The notes under the pieces were generated by a model. The model saw only the letters and a program-made list of their open reading frames with translations, had not been told where the DNA came from and made no database searches. Shown here piece after piece: positions 8,085 through 16,711 of a stretch of DNA of 64,000 bases. Location: the NCBI GenBank assembly GCA_035489435.1, contig DATHKG010000088.1. One strand, 5' to 3'. Both the position numbers and the translations under genes were made by a program. This stretch comes from DATHKG01 sp035489435. Lineage in GTDB: Bacteria > Bacteroidota > Bacteroidia > Chitinophagales > Chitinophagaceae. The number at the start of each line of letters is the position of its first letter. Within the stretch, counting starts at the first letter, position 1.

Positions 8085-9000
8085 GCTGATTGAGGCCATT
8101 CGCTATCTGATGCAGGTCCTTTTTAATATCCAACAGGTATTCATGCAGATTTTGCTCCATGATGGTGTCCGGGGTTGAATACAGGATTTTACTCTTGAGT
8201 TTACCAATCATGAAATCCATCTTTTGAAAGCTGTCAAGGTTGTTTTCATTCCTGAATCGCTCGAAATATCGATGAATATGGTCGAGTGAATACATCACTG
8301 ACCTGGGACAATTTTTATTGAGGATGATCATTTCAACCACATTTTTTGATTCAAAGCCACCCCGGTAAGTTTTGATATACAATTCATAAGCTGAGATCGA
8401 CATTAACAGGTATTTCCAATAAGTGATATCTGAAACCTTGGAAAACCCACTGTCAATATTGCTCACCTTAACGTCCACAATGTCTGCTGATTGTATGGCC
8501 CGTTCAAGTAATCTTCCAATATTCATAAAAGAATACCCTTCACCACGCGCCATTGTAACCTCGGAAGTGGCAGAATAAAGAAGCCCATTCTTTATCAGGT
8601 TGTCTATCACTGTAATAGGGTCATCCTTTTCCAGCAGCCATTCTACATGCGGATCTTTTATGGCATGATAGTAATCATTCAGGGCCTGCCATAATTCTTT
8701 GGTGATATGATCCTGCACGCTCCTGGCGTTTTCCCTGGCCCTGGTCACGATGTTAAGGATCGAGTTGTGGTTTTCTTTTCCAATTACCATGAACTTCAGG
8801 GCGGCCCGGGTATTTTTTTCCATCGCCGTGGTGTCGGCTTCATCCAGGTAGGTAAATAAACGAAGTACAGGGTTCCATGAAAAGTCCTTCCCCTCATCCT
8901 GCGAAGAAGCATAATTCACTTTCAGCATGCGAAGTATACCATCGCTGCGTTCCATGTATCTTGTCATCCAGTATAAACTATCCGCTACTCTGCTCAGCAT
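8065..9000 (-). CDS. Alpha-E domain protein (DUF403)
   Basis: A 311-residue all-helical protein that begins with the family signature MLSRVADSLYWMTRYMERSD. Alpha-E proteins nearly always accompany circularly permuted ATP-grasp proteins and transglutaminases, as here, and are thought to act with them in peptide-bond formation or modification; no reaction has been settled to my knowledge. The gene lies 63 bases downstream of the ATP-grasp gene and 96 bases upstream of the transglutaminase gene. Its last 22 bases are duplicated three more times in the downstream spacer. No signal peptide or membrane segment is seen. Confidence 0.9.
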   Translation of the reverse strand: MLSRVADSLYWMTRYMERSDGILRMLKVNYASSQDEGKDFSWNPVLRLFTYLDEADTTAMEKNTRAALKFMVIGKENHNSILNIVTRARENARSVQDHITKELWQALNDYYHAIKDPHVEWLLEKDDPITVIDNLIKNGLLYSATSEVTMARGEGYSFMNIGRLLERAIQSADIVDVKVSNIDSGFSKVSDITYWKYLLMSISAYELYIKTYRGGFESKNVVEMIILNKNCPRSVMYSLDHIHRYFERFRNENNLDSFQKMDFMIGKLKSKILYSTPDTIMEQNLHEYLLDIKKDLHQIANGLNQHYFAYT

Positions 9001-9063
9001 ATATTAATCAACATATATTTTGAAAGTTTCAGTCTGCCCACAACCATAATTGTCTATAAATAT

Positions 9064-10557
9064 TTAATCAGCCAGCACCCAGGTATCTTTGCTTCCACCA
9101 CCCTGGGATGAATTTACTACCATAGAGCCCTCCCGGAGTGCTACACGGGTAAGGCCGCCGGGTACGATCTCGATACCATCGGGTCCGCACAATGCATAAG
9201 GCCTTAGATCCACCCTCCTTGCCTGCATCTTATTATTCATATAACAGGGCGCAGAAGAAAGCGAAATGATCGGTTGGGCGATGAATTGCCGCGGATCTTT
9301 CAAAACTTCTTTCATATATGTTGCGATCTCCTCATCTGTTGCTGAATTACCCATCAACATACCATAGCCACCGCTTTCATTTGTTTTCTTGATCACCATA
9401 TTGGAAACATTCCCAATTGTGAAATCACGGTGTTCCTGGTTGTCGAGTTTATAGGTAGGAACATTTTTAAGGATTGGTTCTTCATTCAGATAATAGCGGA
9501 TCATTTCAGGCACGTAGGTATAAATCGCCTTGTCGTCTGCCACACCGTTTCCGAGCGCATTCACTATAGCAACATTTCCCTTGCGGTATGCACTGAGCAA
9601 ACCGGAAACACCGAGTGCACTTGCCGGGTTGAAGACAAGCGGATCGATAAAATCTTCATCTACCCGACGGTAAATCACATCGACCTGTTGAAGGCCGGTG
9701 GTCGTTTTCATGAAAACCCGGTGATTATCTACCACAAGGTCACGTCCTTCAACCAGCTCTACGCCCATAAGGCGCGCCAGTGTTGTATGTTCAAAATATG
9801 CTGAATTATAAATACCCGGGGTCAGCAAAACAATTGTAGGATCAGATGACTTACCCGGCGAAAGCGACATCAGGTTTTTATGCAGGATGTTTGGGTAATC
9901 CATAACGCTCCGCACATTATTATTCGGTAGCAGATCAGGAAAAATACGCTTAGTGATCTCGCGATTCTCGAGCATATAGCTTACACCGCTTGGAGTGCGA
10001 AGATTATCTTCCAGGATGAAAAATGTGCCATCATTGTTTCGGATGAGATCAATCCCGGCTATATGAACATAAATGTCATAAGGCACCGGAAAACGATGCA
10101 TTTCGCGAAGATAGTGCGGGCAGCTATACACCATTTCAACCGGCACAATGCCGTCATTGATGATGAACTGATCGTTGTATACGTCTTTCAGGAAAAGATT
10201 AAGTGCCTTTAAACGCTGTTTGATGCCTTTTTCAATGTAACTCCACTCAACAGCAGTAATAATACGGGGAATGATGTCAAAGGGGAAGATTTTTTCGATT
10301 CCTTCTCCACTACTGTAAACGGTAAATGTAATGCCCTGGCTCATAAAAAGCCGCTTGGCAAGATCTTCTTTCTTGTTTAATTCTTCAACACTAAGTTTAC
10401 TCATGAACTCAACCACCTGTCGGTATTGTTCACGCACGCCTCCCAGGCTACTCATCTCATCCCAGGTTTGAGAATCGAGTTGATAGCCGTTTAGCAGTTC
10501 GCTTGTTTGCATGACCATCGGTTTAGGTAAAATAAGATGGCAGTAGTCGTTGTTCAT
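9064..10557 (-). CDS. Circularly permuted ATP-grasp protein (DUF404/DUF407)
   Basis: This 497-residue protein is the first gene of the ATP-grasp / alpha-E / transglutaminase operon. It carries the family blocks EQYRQVVEFMSKLS, a central FFILEDNLRTPSGVSYMLENRE segment (shown in part: EDNLRTPSGVSYM), GNGVADDKAIYTYVPEMI, and a C-terminal VDLRPYALCG with VVNSSQGGGSKDTWVL. ATP-grasp enzymes join a carboxylate to an amine via acyl phosphate, so it may ligate amino acids or peptides. A promoter box at 10587-10594 and a 20-base near-palindrome at 10561-10580 directly precede the ATG. It is divergent from kdsB. Confidence 0.9.
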   Translation of the reverse strand: MNNDYCHLILPKPMVMQTSELLNGYQLDSQTWDEMSSLGGVREQYRQVVEFMSKLSVEELNKKEDLAKRLFMSQGITFTVYSSGEGIEKIFPFDIIPRIITAVEWSYIEKGIKQRLKALNLFLKDVYNDQFIINDGIVPVEMVYSCPHYLREMHRFPVPYDIYVHIAGIDLIRNNDGTFFILEDNLRTPSGVSYMLENREITKRIFPDLLPNNNVRSVMDYPNILHKNLMSLSPGKSSDPTIVLLTPGIYNSAYFEHTTLARLMGVELVEGRDLVVDNHRVFMKTTTGLQQVDVIYRRVDEDFIDPLVFNPASALGVSGLLSAYRKGNVAIVNALGNGVADDKAIYTYVPEMIRYYLNEEPILKNVPTYKLDNQEHRDFTIGNVSNMVIKKTNESGGYGMLMGNSATDEEIATYMKEVLKDPRQFIAQPIISLSSAPCYMNNKMQARRVDLRPYALCGPDGIEIVPGGLTRVALREGSMVVNSSQGGGSKDTWVLAD

Positions 10558-10560
10558 GCA

Positions 10561-10580
10561 TCCCTATCGGCCGATCGGGA
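10561..10580. promoter_or_regulatory. 20-bp near-perfect palindrome at the ATP-grasp start
   Basis: The sequence TCCCTATCGG/CCGATCGGGA is a 20-base inverted repeat with one mismatched pair. It sits three bases before the start codon and just downstream of the -7 box, so it would form almost the whole 5' leader. It could be an operator or a hairpin controlling translation. Confidence 0.5.
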
Positions 10581-10586
10581 TCTAAA

Positions 10587-10594
10587 CAAATATA
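10587..10594 (-). promoter_or_regulatory. -7 promoter box of the ATP-grasp operon
   Basis: On the minus strand TATATTTG matches TAnnTTTG. Transcription would begin near 10580, at the edge of the palindrome. Confidence 0.5.
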
Positions 10595-10857
10595 ACGATC
10601 CGGACCCAAAAGAGGATAACCAATCTTTGAGGCCAGGCAAGTTTTTTGAGGTATTCAATGAAGTTTTCTGGATATTTACAGGCCTTAATCGGAGAGGCCT
10701 CTTCAACCCCATATATAGCGGTCTTTATATAGCAGTCTTTCCTGAAATGCTGTTATGTGAAATGTTCATGTAAAGTATTTCAATTGATATGGATTGTTCC
10801 AGAGCGTTCTCCCGCCGGTGGGGGCCAAAGATGGGACCAAAAAACAAAAATGAACGG

Positions 10858-11604
10858 ATGAAGACAATTGCAATGATCCCTGCCAGGTATGCTTCAACGC
10901 GATTTCATGCGAAGCTGATGCAGCTTCTGGGCGATAAGCCGGTAATCAGGCATACTTATGATGCTACTGTTGCGACCGGGCTATTTGACGAGGTTGCCGT
11001 GATAACTGATAGCAAGATCATTTTTGACGAGATTGTATCAAATGGAGGTGTTGCCCTCATGAGTAAAAATGAGCATGAAAGCGGCAGCGATCGTATAGCG
11101 GAAGCGGTGGCTGATATGGATGTTGATGTGATCATAAACGTACAGGGAGATACGCCATTTGTCAAAAAGGATCCGCTTCGCAGGCTGATTGAACAATTCC
11201 GTGATCCATCGGTAAAAGTTGCCTCGCTTATGCAGGTACTTACGGAAAAGGAATTTATTAATAACCCCAGCTTTGTAAAGGTTACGGTAGACCGTAACAA
11301 TAATTCATTATTGTTTAGCCGTAGTCCGATTCCCTATCCGCGTAGCGAAGAACCCCCCATTACCTATTACAAACATATTGGTGTTTATGCTTTTCGGAAA
11401 CAGGCACTGATGGACTTTACCACCTGGCCGGTTACTCCTTTGGAAGCGGCTGAAAAAATTGAATGTTTGAGATACCTGGAATATGGTATCCAGCTGAAAA
11501 TGGTGGAAGTTGATTATATGGGTGTTGAAATCGATACACCGGAAGATCTTGAAAGGGCTATTAAATCGTTGGAGAAGACCGGGGACAAACAAGGAGGAAA
11601 ATAA
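10858..11604 (+). CDS. kdsB: 3-deoxy-manno-octulosonate cytidylyltransferase
   Basis: KdsB activates Kdo with CTP to CMP-Kdo for lipid A-core synthesis in the cytoplasm. The start at 10858 gives MKTIAMIPARYASTRF and 248 residues, the same as characterised KdsB proteins; upstream in-frame Mets at 10789 and 10831 would add a non-conserved tail. Family blocks seen are IPARYASTRF, HESGSDRIAEAV, IINVQGD, PLEAAEKIECLRYLEYG and the closing DTPEDLERA. Two positions differ from the usual family sequence: RFHAKL where RFPGK/RFPAK is usual, and VQGDTP where VQGDEP is usual. The nucleotide-binding Asp of QGD is kept, so the enzyme is probably active. Confidence 0.93.
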   Translation: MKTIAMIPARYASTRFHAKLMQLLGDKPVIRHTYDATVATGLFDEVAVITDSKIIFDEIVSNGGVALMSKNEHESGSDRIAEAVADMDVDVIINVQGDTPFVKKDPLRRLIEQFRDPSVKVASLMQVLTEKEFINNPSFVKVTVDRNNNSLLFSRSPIPYPRSEEPPITYYKHIGVYAFRKQALMDFTTWPVTPLEAAEKIECLRYLEYGIQLKMVEVDYMGVEIDTPEDLERAIKSLEKTGDKQGGK

Positions 11605-11755
11605 ATCCCGTTGACGACCAATCAGAATCTTTCAGTTTACTAAGGAGCATATTTGGAAAAATACAAAGCATAATAAAACACACTGCACCAGTATTAAAGG
11701 CAACATTATAAAAGTCAACGGATTTACGTCAATTAACAGGATAAAATTCTAAGCA

Positions 11756-12667
11756 ATGAACAAACCATTATGGGGGATCGACCTTGGAGGAACTAAGATT
11801 GAAGGGGTTATAATAACATCACTCGAGGACCCTAAACCAATACTGCGAAACCGTATTGATACTGAAGGCGCAAAAGGTTATGACCATATCGTGAACCAGT
11901 TGGTGTCCCTGGTGACATCCATGGAAAAAAAGACCGGTTTAAAAGCAGAACGTCTTGGCATAGGCACTCCCGGTGTTCTTGACCCGGTACTCCAAACGAT
12001 GAAAAATTCCAATTCAACGGCACTTAATGGTATGCCGCTAAAAAAAGATCTTGAAGAAAAGCTGGGGATACCAATCGAACTGGCAAATGACGCAAATTGT
12101 TTTGCACTTGCAGAAACAACCTGGGGAGTTGTAAAAGAAAAATGTCCGGACGCAAAGATGGTTTTTGGAATCATTATGGGAACCGGAGTAGGAGGAGGAA
12201 TAGTCATCAATGGTAAGATCTGGAACGGCCATCATGGCATCGCCGGCGAATGGGGACATAATTTTCTCGATGAATCCGGTGGAATCTGTTATTGTGGGAA
12301 AACCGGTTGTGTTGAAAAAGTGCTGGCGGGACCTTCGCTTCAGAGATTTTATAGTTCCCTTACCAATCAAATGATCACATTGAAAGAAATCGCTCAAAGA
12401 CACCAGCAGGGTTTTGATAAGGCGGCATCCGACACCATGCAAAGACTTCACTATTTCTTTGGTAAAGCAATATCTAATGTTATTAACACACTCGATCCTG
12501 ATGTTATAGTTGTAGGTGGAGGTGTAGGCAATATTGATTCTGTATATACTGACGGTCTTGAATCGTTGAAACAATTCATCTTTAATAACCGGCTTGATGT
12601 TCCGATTTTAAAACCTCAACTTGGAGACAGTGCCGGTGTATTCGGAGCCGCAGCACTTGTAGTTTAA
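11756..12667 (+). CDS. ROK family sugar kinase
   Basis: A 303-residue kinase with the ATP-binding motif GIDLGGTKIEG at residues 7-17, the ROK catalytic region ELANDANCFALAE, GIIMGTGVGGG, and the zinc-binding motif CYCGKTGCVE. Glucokinases and N-acylhexosamine kinases of this family phosphorylate a hexose at C6 or C1 with ATP. The substrate cannot be told here. It ends by a four-base overlap with the convergent AsmA-like gene: the TAA at 12665-12667 overlaps the opposite-strand stop at 12664-12666. It lies 150 bases after kdsB and may be separately transcribed. Confidence 0.9.
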   Translation: MNKPLWGIDLGGTKIEGVIITSLEDPKPILRNRIDTEGAKGYDHIVNQLVSLVTSMEKKTGLKAERLGIGTPGVLDPVLQTMKNSNSTALNGMPLKKDLEEKLGIPIELANDANCFALAETTWGVVKEKCPDAKMVFGIIMGTGVGGGIVINGKIWNGHHGIAGEWGHNFLDESGGICYCGKTGCVEKVLAGPSLQRFYSSLTNQMITLKEIAQRHQQGFDKAASDTMQRLHYFFGKAISNVINTLDPDVIVVGGGVGNIDSVYTDGLESLKQFIFNNRLDVPILKPQLGDSAGVFGAAALVV

Positions 12668-15105
12668 GGAACTGCAGCTACTTTTTTATCCTTGTTTTTC
12701 AGGGCCTTTTTAAAAGGATCCCAGCTGATCTTCACCTTACCATCATCACCATACCGCGCCCGCAAATGGACACTCAGGCCTTTTTTACTATCAGTACCTT
12801 TGTTCACCAGTTCAAAATCCGATCCCCGTTTTTTTAGATTACTGAGCGGAACCAGGATGCTCATATCTGGCCCGGCTTTCATGTCGTAGGTACCTTCGAT
12901 GAACATAGTTAACACCGTGGATTGTATTTCCATACTGTTAATAGTAATAGATGTACCATTAATCTGAAGATTGTCCTTAAGTTCTGCAAAACGGATATCA
13001 GACATATCACGGTTTTTGAATACAGAATTGGAAATTTTCTGCATAGGTTCAAAATTCTGTAAGGCCCCATCCTTTAAACTCATATTGACAAACCCGTGGA
13101 TACTGTAGGGAACTATTTCCGACTTATTATTGATTGAAGCCGCAATGTCAAAATCGGCTGTTAACACACCTTTAATGTTTTTATCTGTAAGACCATCCAG
13201 CGAAAAATTATTAAATGAATAGAAGACCTTGCTTATGTCGATATTATCCATTTTGCCTCTTATCGAAAATGGATTGTCACTACCATTTGTCTTAAGTTTT
13301 CCGTCAATTACAAATGTGCCATCCGCATGATTCATAGAAATGTTCTTCAGATTCCAATCATCTTTTTCAAGGATTAATGCAGCTTTGACATTGGTTCCTG
13401 CAAATTTTTTATACTGAACCTTTTTTGCAGAGAGGTCAATTTTCATTGCAGATTCAGCTATCATCTTATCAATCTTGTTGGCAATCTTAAGAAGTCGCGC
13501 CGTATTTTTTTGCTTTGACGTCACATGGCGCTTTTGCAGATTTTGAGTGAAATCTGTCAGATCCAGTTTTGATGAGTTGATGTTCAGATCGATAAGCATG
13601 TTCTCGGAAACTTTATTTAGCATCGAAAGAAAGTTGTCAATCTTTCCACCAATAAGCAGATCGCTCCTTTTTGTGTTTGCACGCAGGTCTTTGATATACA
13701 CATCTTTTTTATCAAAAATCAGGGAGCCTTTACACCCGGATAAAGTCAGGGCTCTTGGCAGATAAGTCAATTCGCCTTCGGATATATCAACTCCCCCTGA
13801 AATCAAGGTCTGGCCGGTATCCGAAGACATAACCGGACCACTGAAGTTGATGTTTACATCCGCCTTGCCTTTTGAAAATTCGAAAGATTCAATACCTGTC
13901 AGATCATTGAGGTATTTCAGTTCAACATTTGTATGCAGATCAAAAGCCATCTTCGGTTCACCCAAGTCTGTGACAAGAAATTTAGACGAAGACAAGAGAA
14001 TCTTCTCCCAGGTTCCTTTAAAGGAATTTATACTGATAACCGAATTTGAGTCATTCCTCGACAGGGAGGTATCTGCCTGGTTAGTGAATGAGCCGTCAAG
14101 AGAACAGTCCATAAAATCGCCGGCAGGGGTCTTAAGATCGCTGCCTTTGACTGTCCATTTCACATTAACCAGTGGAATAGTTTTAGGTAGTAAGCTTCCT
14201 TTTAAACTAGCGGTTACATCAAGCGTATTGCTGACTCCGAAGGTATCGAGTTTTTTTTGCAGTCTTTCGGTCAGCAGGGCGATCAGGTCGCGGTATTTTG
14301 CCTCATTACTTGCAATATCAAGTTTAAATTTCGGGTCGGTTCCCAATTCAAACAAGGCAGAAATCTCAAAAGGCTGCCCGTCTAGTCTTAATAGTATGCG
14401 GTCTATCGAGATTATTTGCTGGTCGAGTGTAACCGCAAATTTCCCTTCAACACGTTTCTCTTTCAAAAAAACGCCCCTATCCGTGTTAAAGGCGAGATCA
14501 TGTACAAATAAGTCGGTTTTTATGCCCAGTACAGTTGAGCTATCTTCGCTGTCTACTTCACAAACCAGTTTTTTTATGTCGAAATCAAACAACTTACCCC
14601 GGTATGGATTCACGAAAGTTAACCTTACCTCCTTGAGTTCGATACCATTGAAAGGTGGCTTCAACCCTCTCCGGGTAGTTTTTTTCTTTGCATTCATGAT
14701 ATAAGCATTTGTATAATTGCTTGTATCAGTAAACAGATAAATGGATCCTTTTTCAACAATGATTTTATTGATTTTAGGAGAGGCTGAAAAAAGACTCAGC
14801 GGGTTCATGCGGATAAAAAATTTTTCTGCTTTAAGAAAGTCATGATGATGCTTATCCCAAAGTGAGTCCCGAAGCGATATATCCGAAAGCCTGAGTGATA
14901 AAAAAGGGAAGGTTTGAAAAAATGAAGGATCCAGGCCACCGATGATTACTGTAGCATTCATTCTTTCATTAAGTTCCCCGGTTACTTTGGCAATTATCTC
15001 CTTTTTATTGATTGAAACATAGGCAATAACTATCAGCCAGAATATGAGCAGGACTCCAATTAATATCCCTGTCCCTTTTAGTATGTATCGTAAAGTTTTC
15101 TTCAA
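12664..15105 (-). CDS. AsmA-like outer-membrane-biogenesis family protein
   Basis: This 813-residue protein has one N-terminal membrane segment (about residues 10-32, GTGILIGVLLIFWLIVIAYV) and a long periplasmic beta-rich body. The N-terminal part matches the AsmA domain (NERMNATVIIGGLDPSFFQTFPFLSLRL region) and the C-terminal part has the AsmA_2-type repeats (DGKLKTNGSDNPFSIRGKMDNI region). AsmA/TamB-like proteins form bridge-like beta grooves thought to move phospholipids between membranes. The start is TTG at 15105, with no ATG nearby. It converges on the ROK gene and overlaps it by four bases. mgsA lies 110 bases upstream on the same strand. Confidence 0.85.
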   Translation of the reverse strand: MKKTLRYILKGTGILIGVLLIFWLIVIAYVSINKKEIIAKVTGELNERMNATVIIGGLDPSFFQTFPFLSLRLSDISLRDSLWDKHHHDFLKAEKFFIRMNPLSLFSASPKINKIIVEKGSIYLFTDTSNYTNAYIMNAKKKTTRRGLKPPFNGIELKEVRLTFVNPYRGKLFDFDIKKLVCEVDSEDSSTVLGIKTDLFVHDLAFNTDRGVFLKEKRVEGKFAVTLDQQIISIDRILLRLDGQPFEISALFELGTDPKFKLDIASNEAKYRDLIALLTERLQKKLDTFGVSNTLDVTASLKGSLLPKTIPLVNVKWTVKGSDLKTPAGDFMDCSLDGSFTNQADTSLSRNDSNSVISINSFKGTWEKILLSSSKFLVTDLGEPKMAFDLHTNVELKYLNDLTGIESFEFSKGKADVNINFSGPVMSSDTGQTLISGGVDISEGELTYLPRALTLSGCKGSLIFDKKDVYIKDLRANTKRSDLLIGGKIDNFLSMLNKVSENMLIDLNINSSKLDLTDFTQNLQKRHVTSKQKNTARLLKIANKIDKMIAESAMKIDLSAKKVQYKKFAGTNVKAALILEKDDWNLKNISMNHADGTFVIDGKLKTNGSDNPFSIRGKMDNIDISKVFYSFNNFSLDGLTDKNIKGVLTADFDIAASINNKSEIVPYSIHGFVNMSLKDGALQNFEPMQKISNSVFKNRDMSDIRFAELKDNLQINGTSITINSMEIQSTVLTMFIEGTYDMKAGPDMSILVPLSNLKKRGSDFELVNKGTDSKKGLSVHLRARYGDDGKVKISWDPFKKALKNKDKKVAAVP

Positions 15106-15215
15106 AGCGCTGTTTGTCGAGGAATCTGCAATTGTTTATACGGATTAGCATTAACGAGATGACAGTTCTCTGTTATTTAAGCTCAATATGCAAAAGGCAG
15201 ACCACCGACATCCGC

Positions 15216-15674
15216 TTAGCGCTCGATACGCCTTTTCAGATAGCCGGAATAGTCGGGTACCTCGATATTATAGTCCTGCAACATGAGCGGAGAGGTCAAG
15301 ATAAAGTCAGCGGTTGAAAGATCGCAGGCCACCAGGCAATTCCATGCAATGGCAACCCTTAGAAGAGCCTTGACATCGCTGTCATGTGGTTGTGCTTCCA
15401 TAGGGTCCCAAAGAAAAATCATGATATCTATATCGCCGGTGGCGATCATGGCACCAATTTGCTGGTCTCCCCCCAACGGACCACTCAACACCTTTTTAAC
15501 CGGGCGATCCAGTTTGTCTTCCAGTAGTGTACCGGTGGTCCCTGTGGCAACCAGGTCGTGGCGCGCAAGGATGATCTTGTTAAGCATAGCCCAGTCGATC
15601 AGATCCTTCTTTTTGTTATCATGTGCAACCAGTGCAATCGTTTTACGAGGATTGAGTTTACGTATCACTTTCAT
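15216..15674 (-). CDS. mgsA: Methylglyoxal synthase
   Basis: A 152-residue cytoplasmic enzyme that converts dihydroxyacetone phosphate to methylglyoxal and phosphate, a bypass when sugar phosphates accumulate. Family motifs are clear: IALVAHDNKKKDLIDW, ATGTTG, SGPLGGDQQIGAMI with the catalytic GD, and DIMIFLWDPMEAQPHDSDVKALLR. Length is normal. It is upstream of the AsmA-like gene on the same strand, but the 110-base gap leaves co-transcription open. Several VOC (glyoxalase-fold) genes occur about 15-20 kb away, but none is clearly glyoxalase I. Confidence 0.96.
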   Translation of the reverse strand: MKVIRKLNPRKTIALVAHDNKKKDLIDWAMLNKIILARHDLVATGTTGTLLEDKLDRPVKKVLSGPLGGDQQIGAMIATGDIDIMIFLWDPMEAQPHDSDVKALLRVAIAWNCLVACDLSTADFILTSPLMLQDYNIEVPDYSGYLKRRIER

Positions 15675-15780
15675 TGTTCCAGAGTTTATAAAAGATAGCG
15701 AAAGCTAAATTTCTTTGGGTAATTATTAACGGTAATAAAATAATTTTCAATAGAATACAACGTTTTCCACATTCAGGCAC

Positions 15781-15788
15781 TAACTTTG
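15781..15788 (+). promoter_or_regulatory. -7 promoter box of the T9SS cargo gene
   Basis: TAACTTTG matches TAnnTTTG. A start near 15795 rules out the GTG at 15788 as initiator and supports the ATG at 15824. Confidence 0.55.
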
Positions 15789-15823
15789 TGGATAACTACA
15801 TCCCATTACTACCCATTAAATTC

Positions 15824-16450
15824 ATGATCAAAGGCTTCTTAATTTCAATATTAAGCCTGAGTGCATTCTATTGCATATCTCAGGAGGCTGGTGTTTTACT
15901 TCCCGACCGGGGAGTAAATAACCCGGACTCTTCCTATTATATAACAGACCTGGTTCATATCATCAAAGAAAATTCCCGGGTTGTTTTAAACTGGAGATTG
16001 TCTGATTCATCTCTCACCGACTTTTTCTCAATTGAACGTAGCTGTAACAGTAAAGAATTTGAAGTAGTGGCCGTCTTGAAACTCGCCCAGATCTCAACAT
16101 GGTTTGAATGGGTTGACGAATCTCCTGCAAAAGGTAAAAATGTTTACCGTATAAAATGTTCGGCTAAAGATAACCGGCAGTTTTATTCGAAACCATTGAA
16201 TGTTCAGATAGCAGGGGATATCTCTTTTAAGTTTTATCCTAACCCAGTCGATAACATCCTCATCATTCGTTCAGAAAATCCACTGGACATACAAATTATT
16301 GATGCTACGGGTAAGATGCGGCTGTCGCAGGCGAACCTCCAGGGTCTTCAAACAATAAATGTTTCAACACTCGAAAAAGGCATTTATATATTAAGATTGA
16401 ATAATCGGCTTGCTAATACGATTGTGCAAGAGCGGCTGGTAAAGAATTAA
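15824..16450 (+). CDS. Secreted protein with T9SS type A sorting domain
   Basis: This 208-residue protein has a signal peptide (MIKGFLISILSLSAFYCIS, cut near residue 20). Its middle resembles a fibronectin-like beta domain (VVLNWRLSDSSLTDFFSIERS). The C-terminus is a type IX secretion sorting domain with the usual FKFYPNPVDN start, the LQIIDATGK-type strand, INVSTLEKGIYILRL, and a basic end. It should be carried across the outer membrane and cleaved or anchored at the surface. The ORF could extend to a GTG at 15788, but that codon is inside the promoter box. A terminator follows at 16559. Its own function is unknown. Confidence 0.85.
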   Translation: MIKGFLISILSLSAFYCISQEAGVLLPDRGVNNPDSSYYITDLVHIIKENSRVVLNWRLSDSSLTDFFSIERSCNSKEFEVVAVLKLAQISTWFEWVDESPAKGKNVYRIKCSAKDNRQFYSKPLNVQIAGDISFKFYPNPVDNILIIRSENPLDIQIIDATGKMRLSQANLQGLQTINVSTLEKGIYILRLNNRLANTIVQERLVKN

Positions 16451-16558
16451 CCTTAGCGACGAAAGTATTTCTCATATTACCACAAAATAGTATTGCAGAT
16501 ATCAAAACCGGACTGTATTTTTACATCGGTTTTTCATAGGATATTGGATTTTAAAAAC

Positions 16559-16594
16559 GGGGTTGAATTTTTATTCAGGCCCCTTCTTTTTTTT
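16559..16594 (+). terminator. Terminator after the T9SS cargo gene
   Basis: GGGG (16559-16562) and TGAAT (16564-16568) pair with ATTCA (16573-16577) and CCCC (16580-16583), followed by TTCTTTTTTTT. Confidence 0.75.
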
Positions 16595-16644
16595 AGACCT
16601 ATCCCAGGTTGGTTAACCTTCTTCCACGGCTATGTTATAAAACA

Positions 16645-16681
16645 CAAACGGCCTCCTTGAAAGGAAGCCGTGAGCTTTACT
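16645..16681 (-). terminator. Terminator after recA
   Basis: ACGGC/TCCTT at 16658-16668 pairs with AAGGA/GCCGT at 16671-16681 with one mismatch. On the minus strand a T-rich stretch follows, just beyond the recA stop. Confidence 0.75.
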
Positions 16682-16711
16682 AACCCATATAAAACTAAAA
16701 CTACAAACTTG

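Larger units (their letters stand above)
10558..10857. other. Divergent intergenic region, ATP-grasp / kdsB
   Basis: About 300 bases between divergent genes hold the minus-strand promoter and leader palindrome. No other convincing gene is seen; the open frame over much of it has no recognisable protein and overlaps the ATP-grasp start. Confidence 0.5.

Noticed and set aside
10537..10773. Open frame of 78 residues on the plus strand
   Set aside because: It overlaps the ATP-grasp start and its promoter and palindrome, and shows no recognisable protein pattern.
12038..12574. 178-residue minus-strand frame
   Set aside because: Antisense to the ROK kinase gene with clear motifs on the plus strand.
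13847..14704. 285-residue plus-strand open frame
   Set aside because: It is antisense inside the AsmA-like gene, whose reading is well supported; its composition is Ser/Leu/Phe-rich as expected of a shadow.
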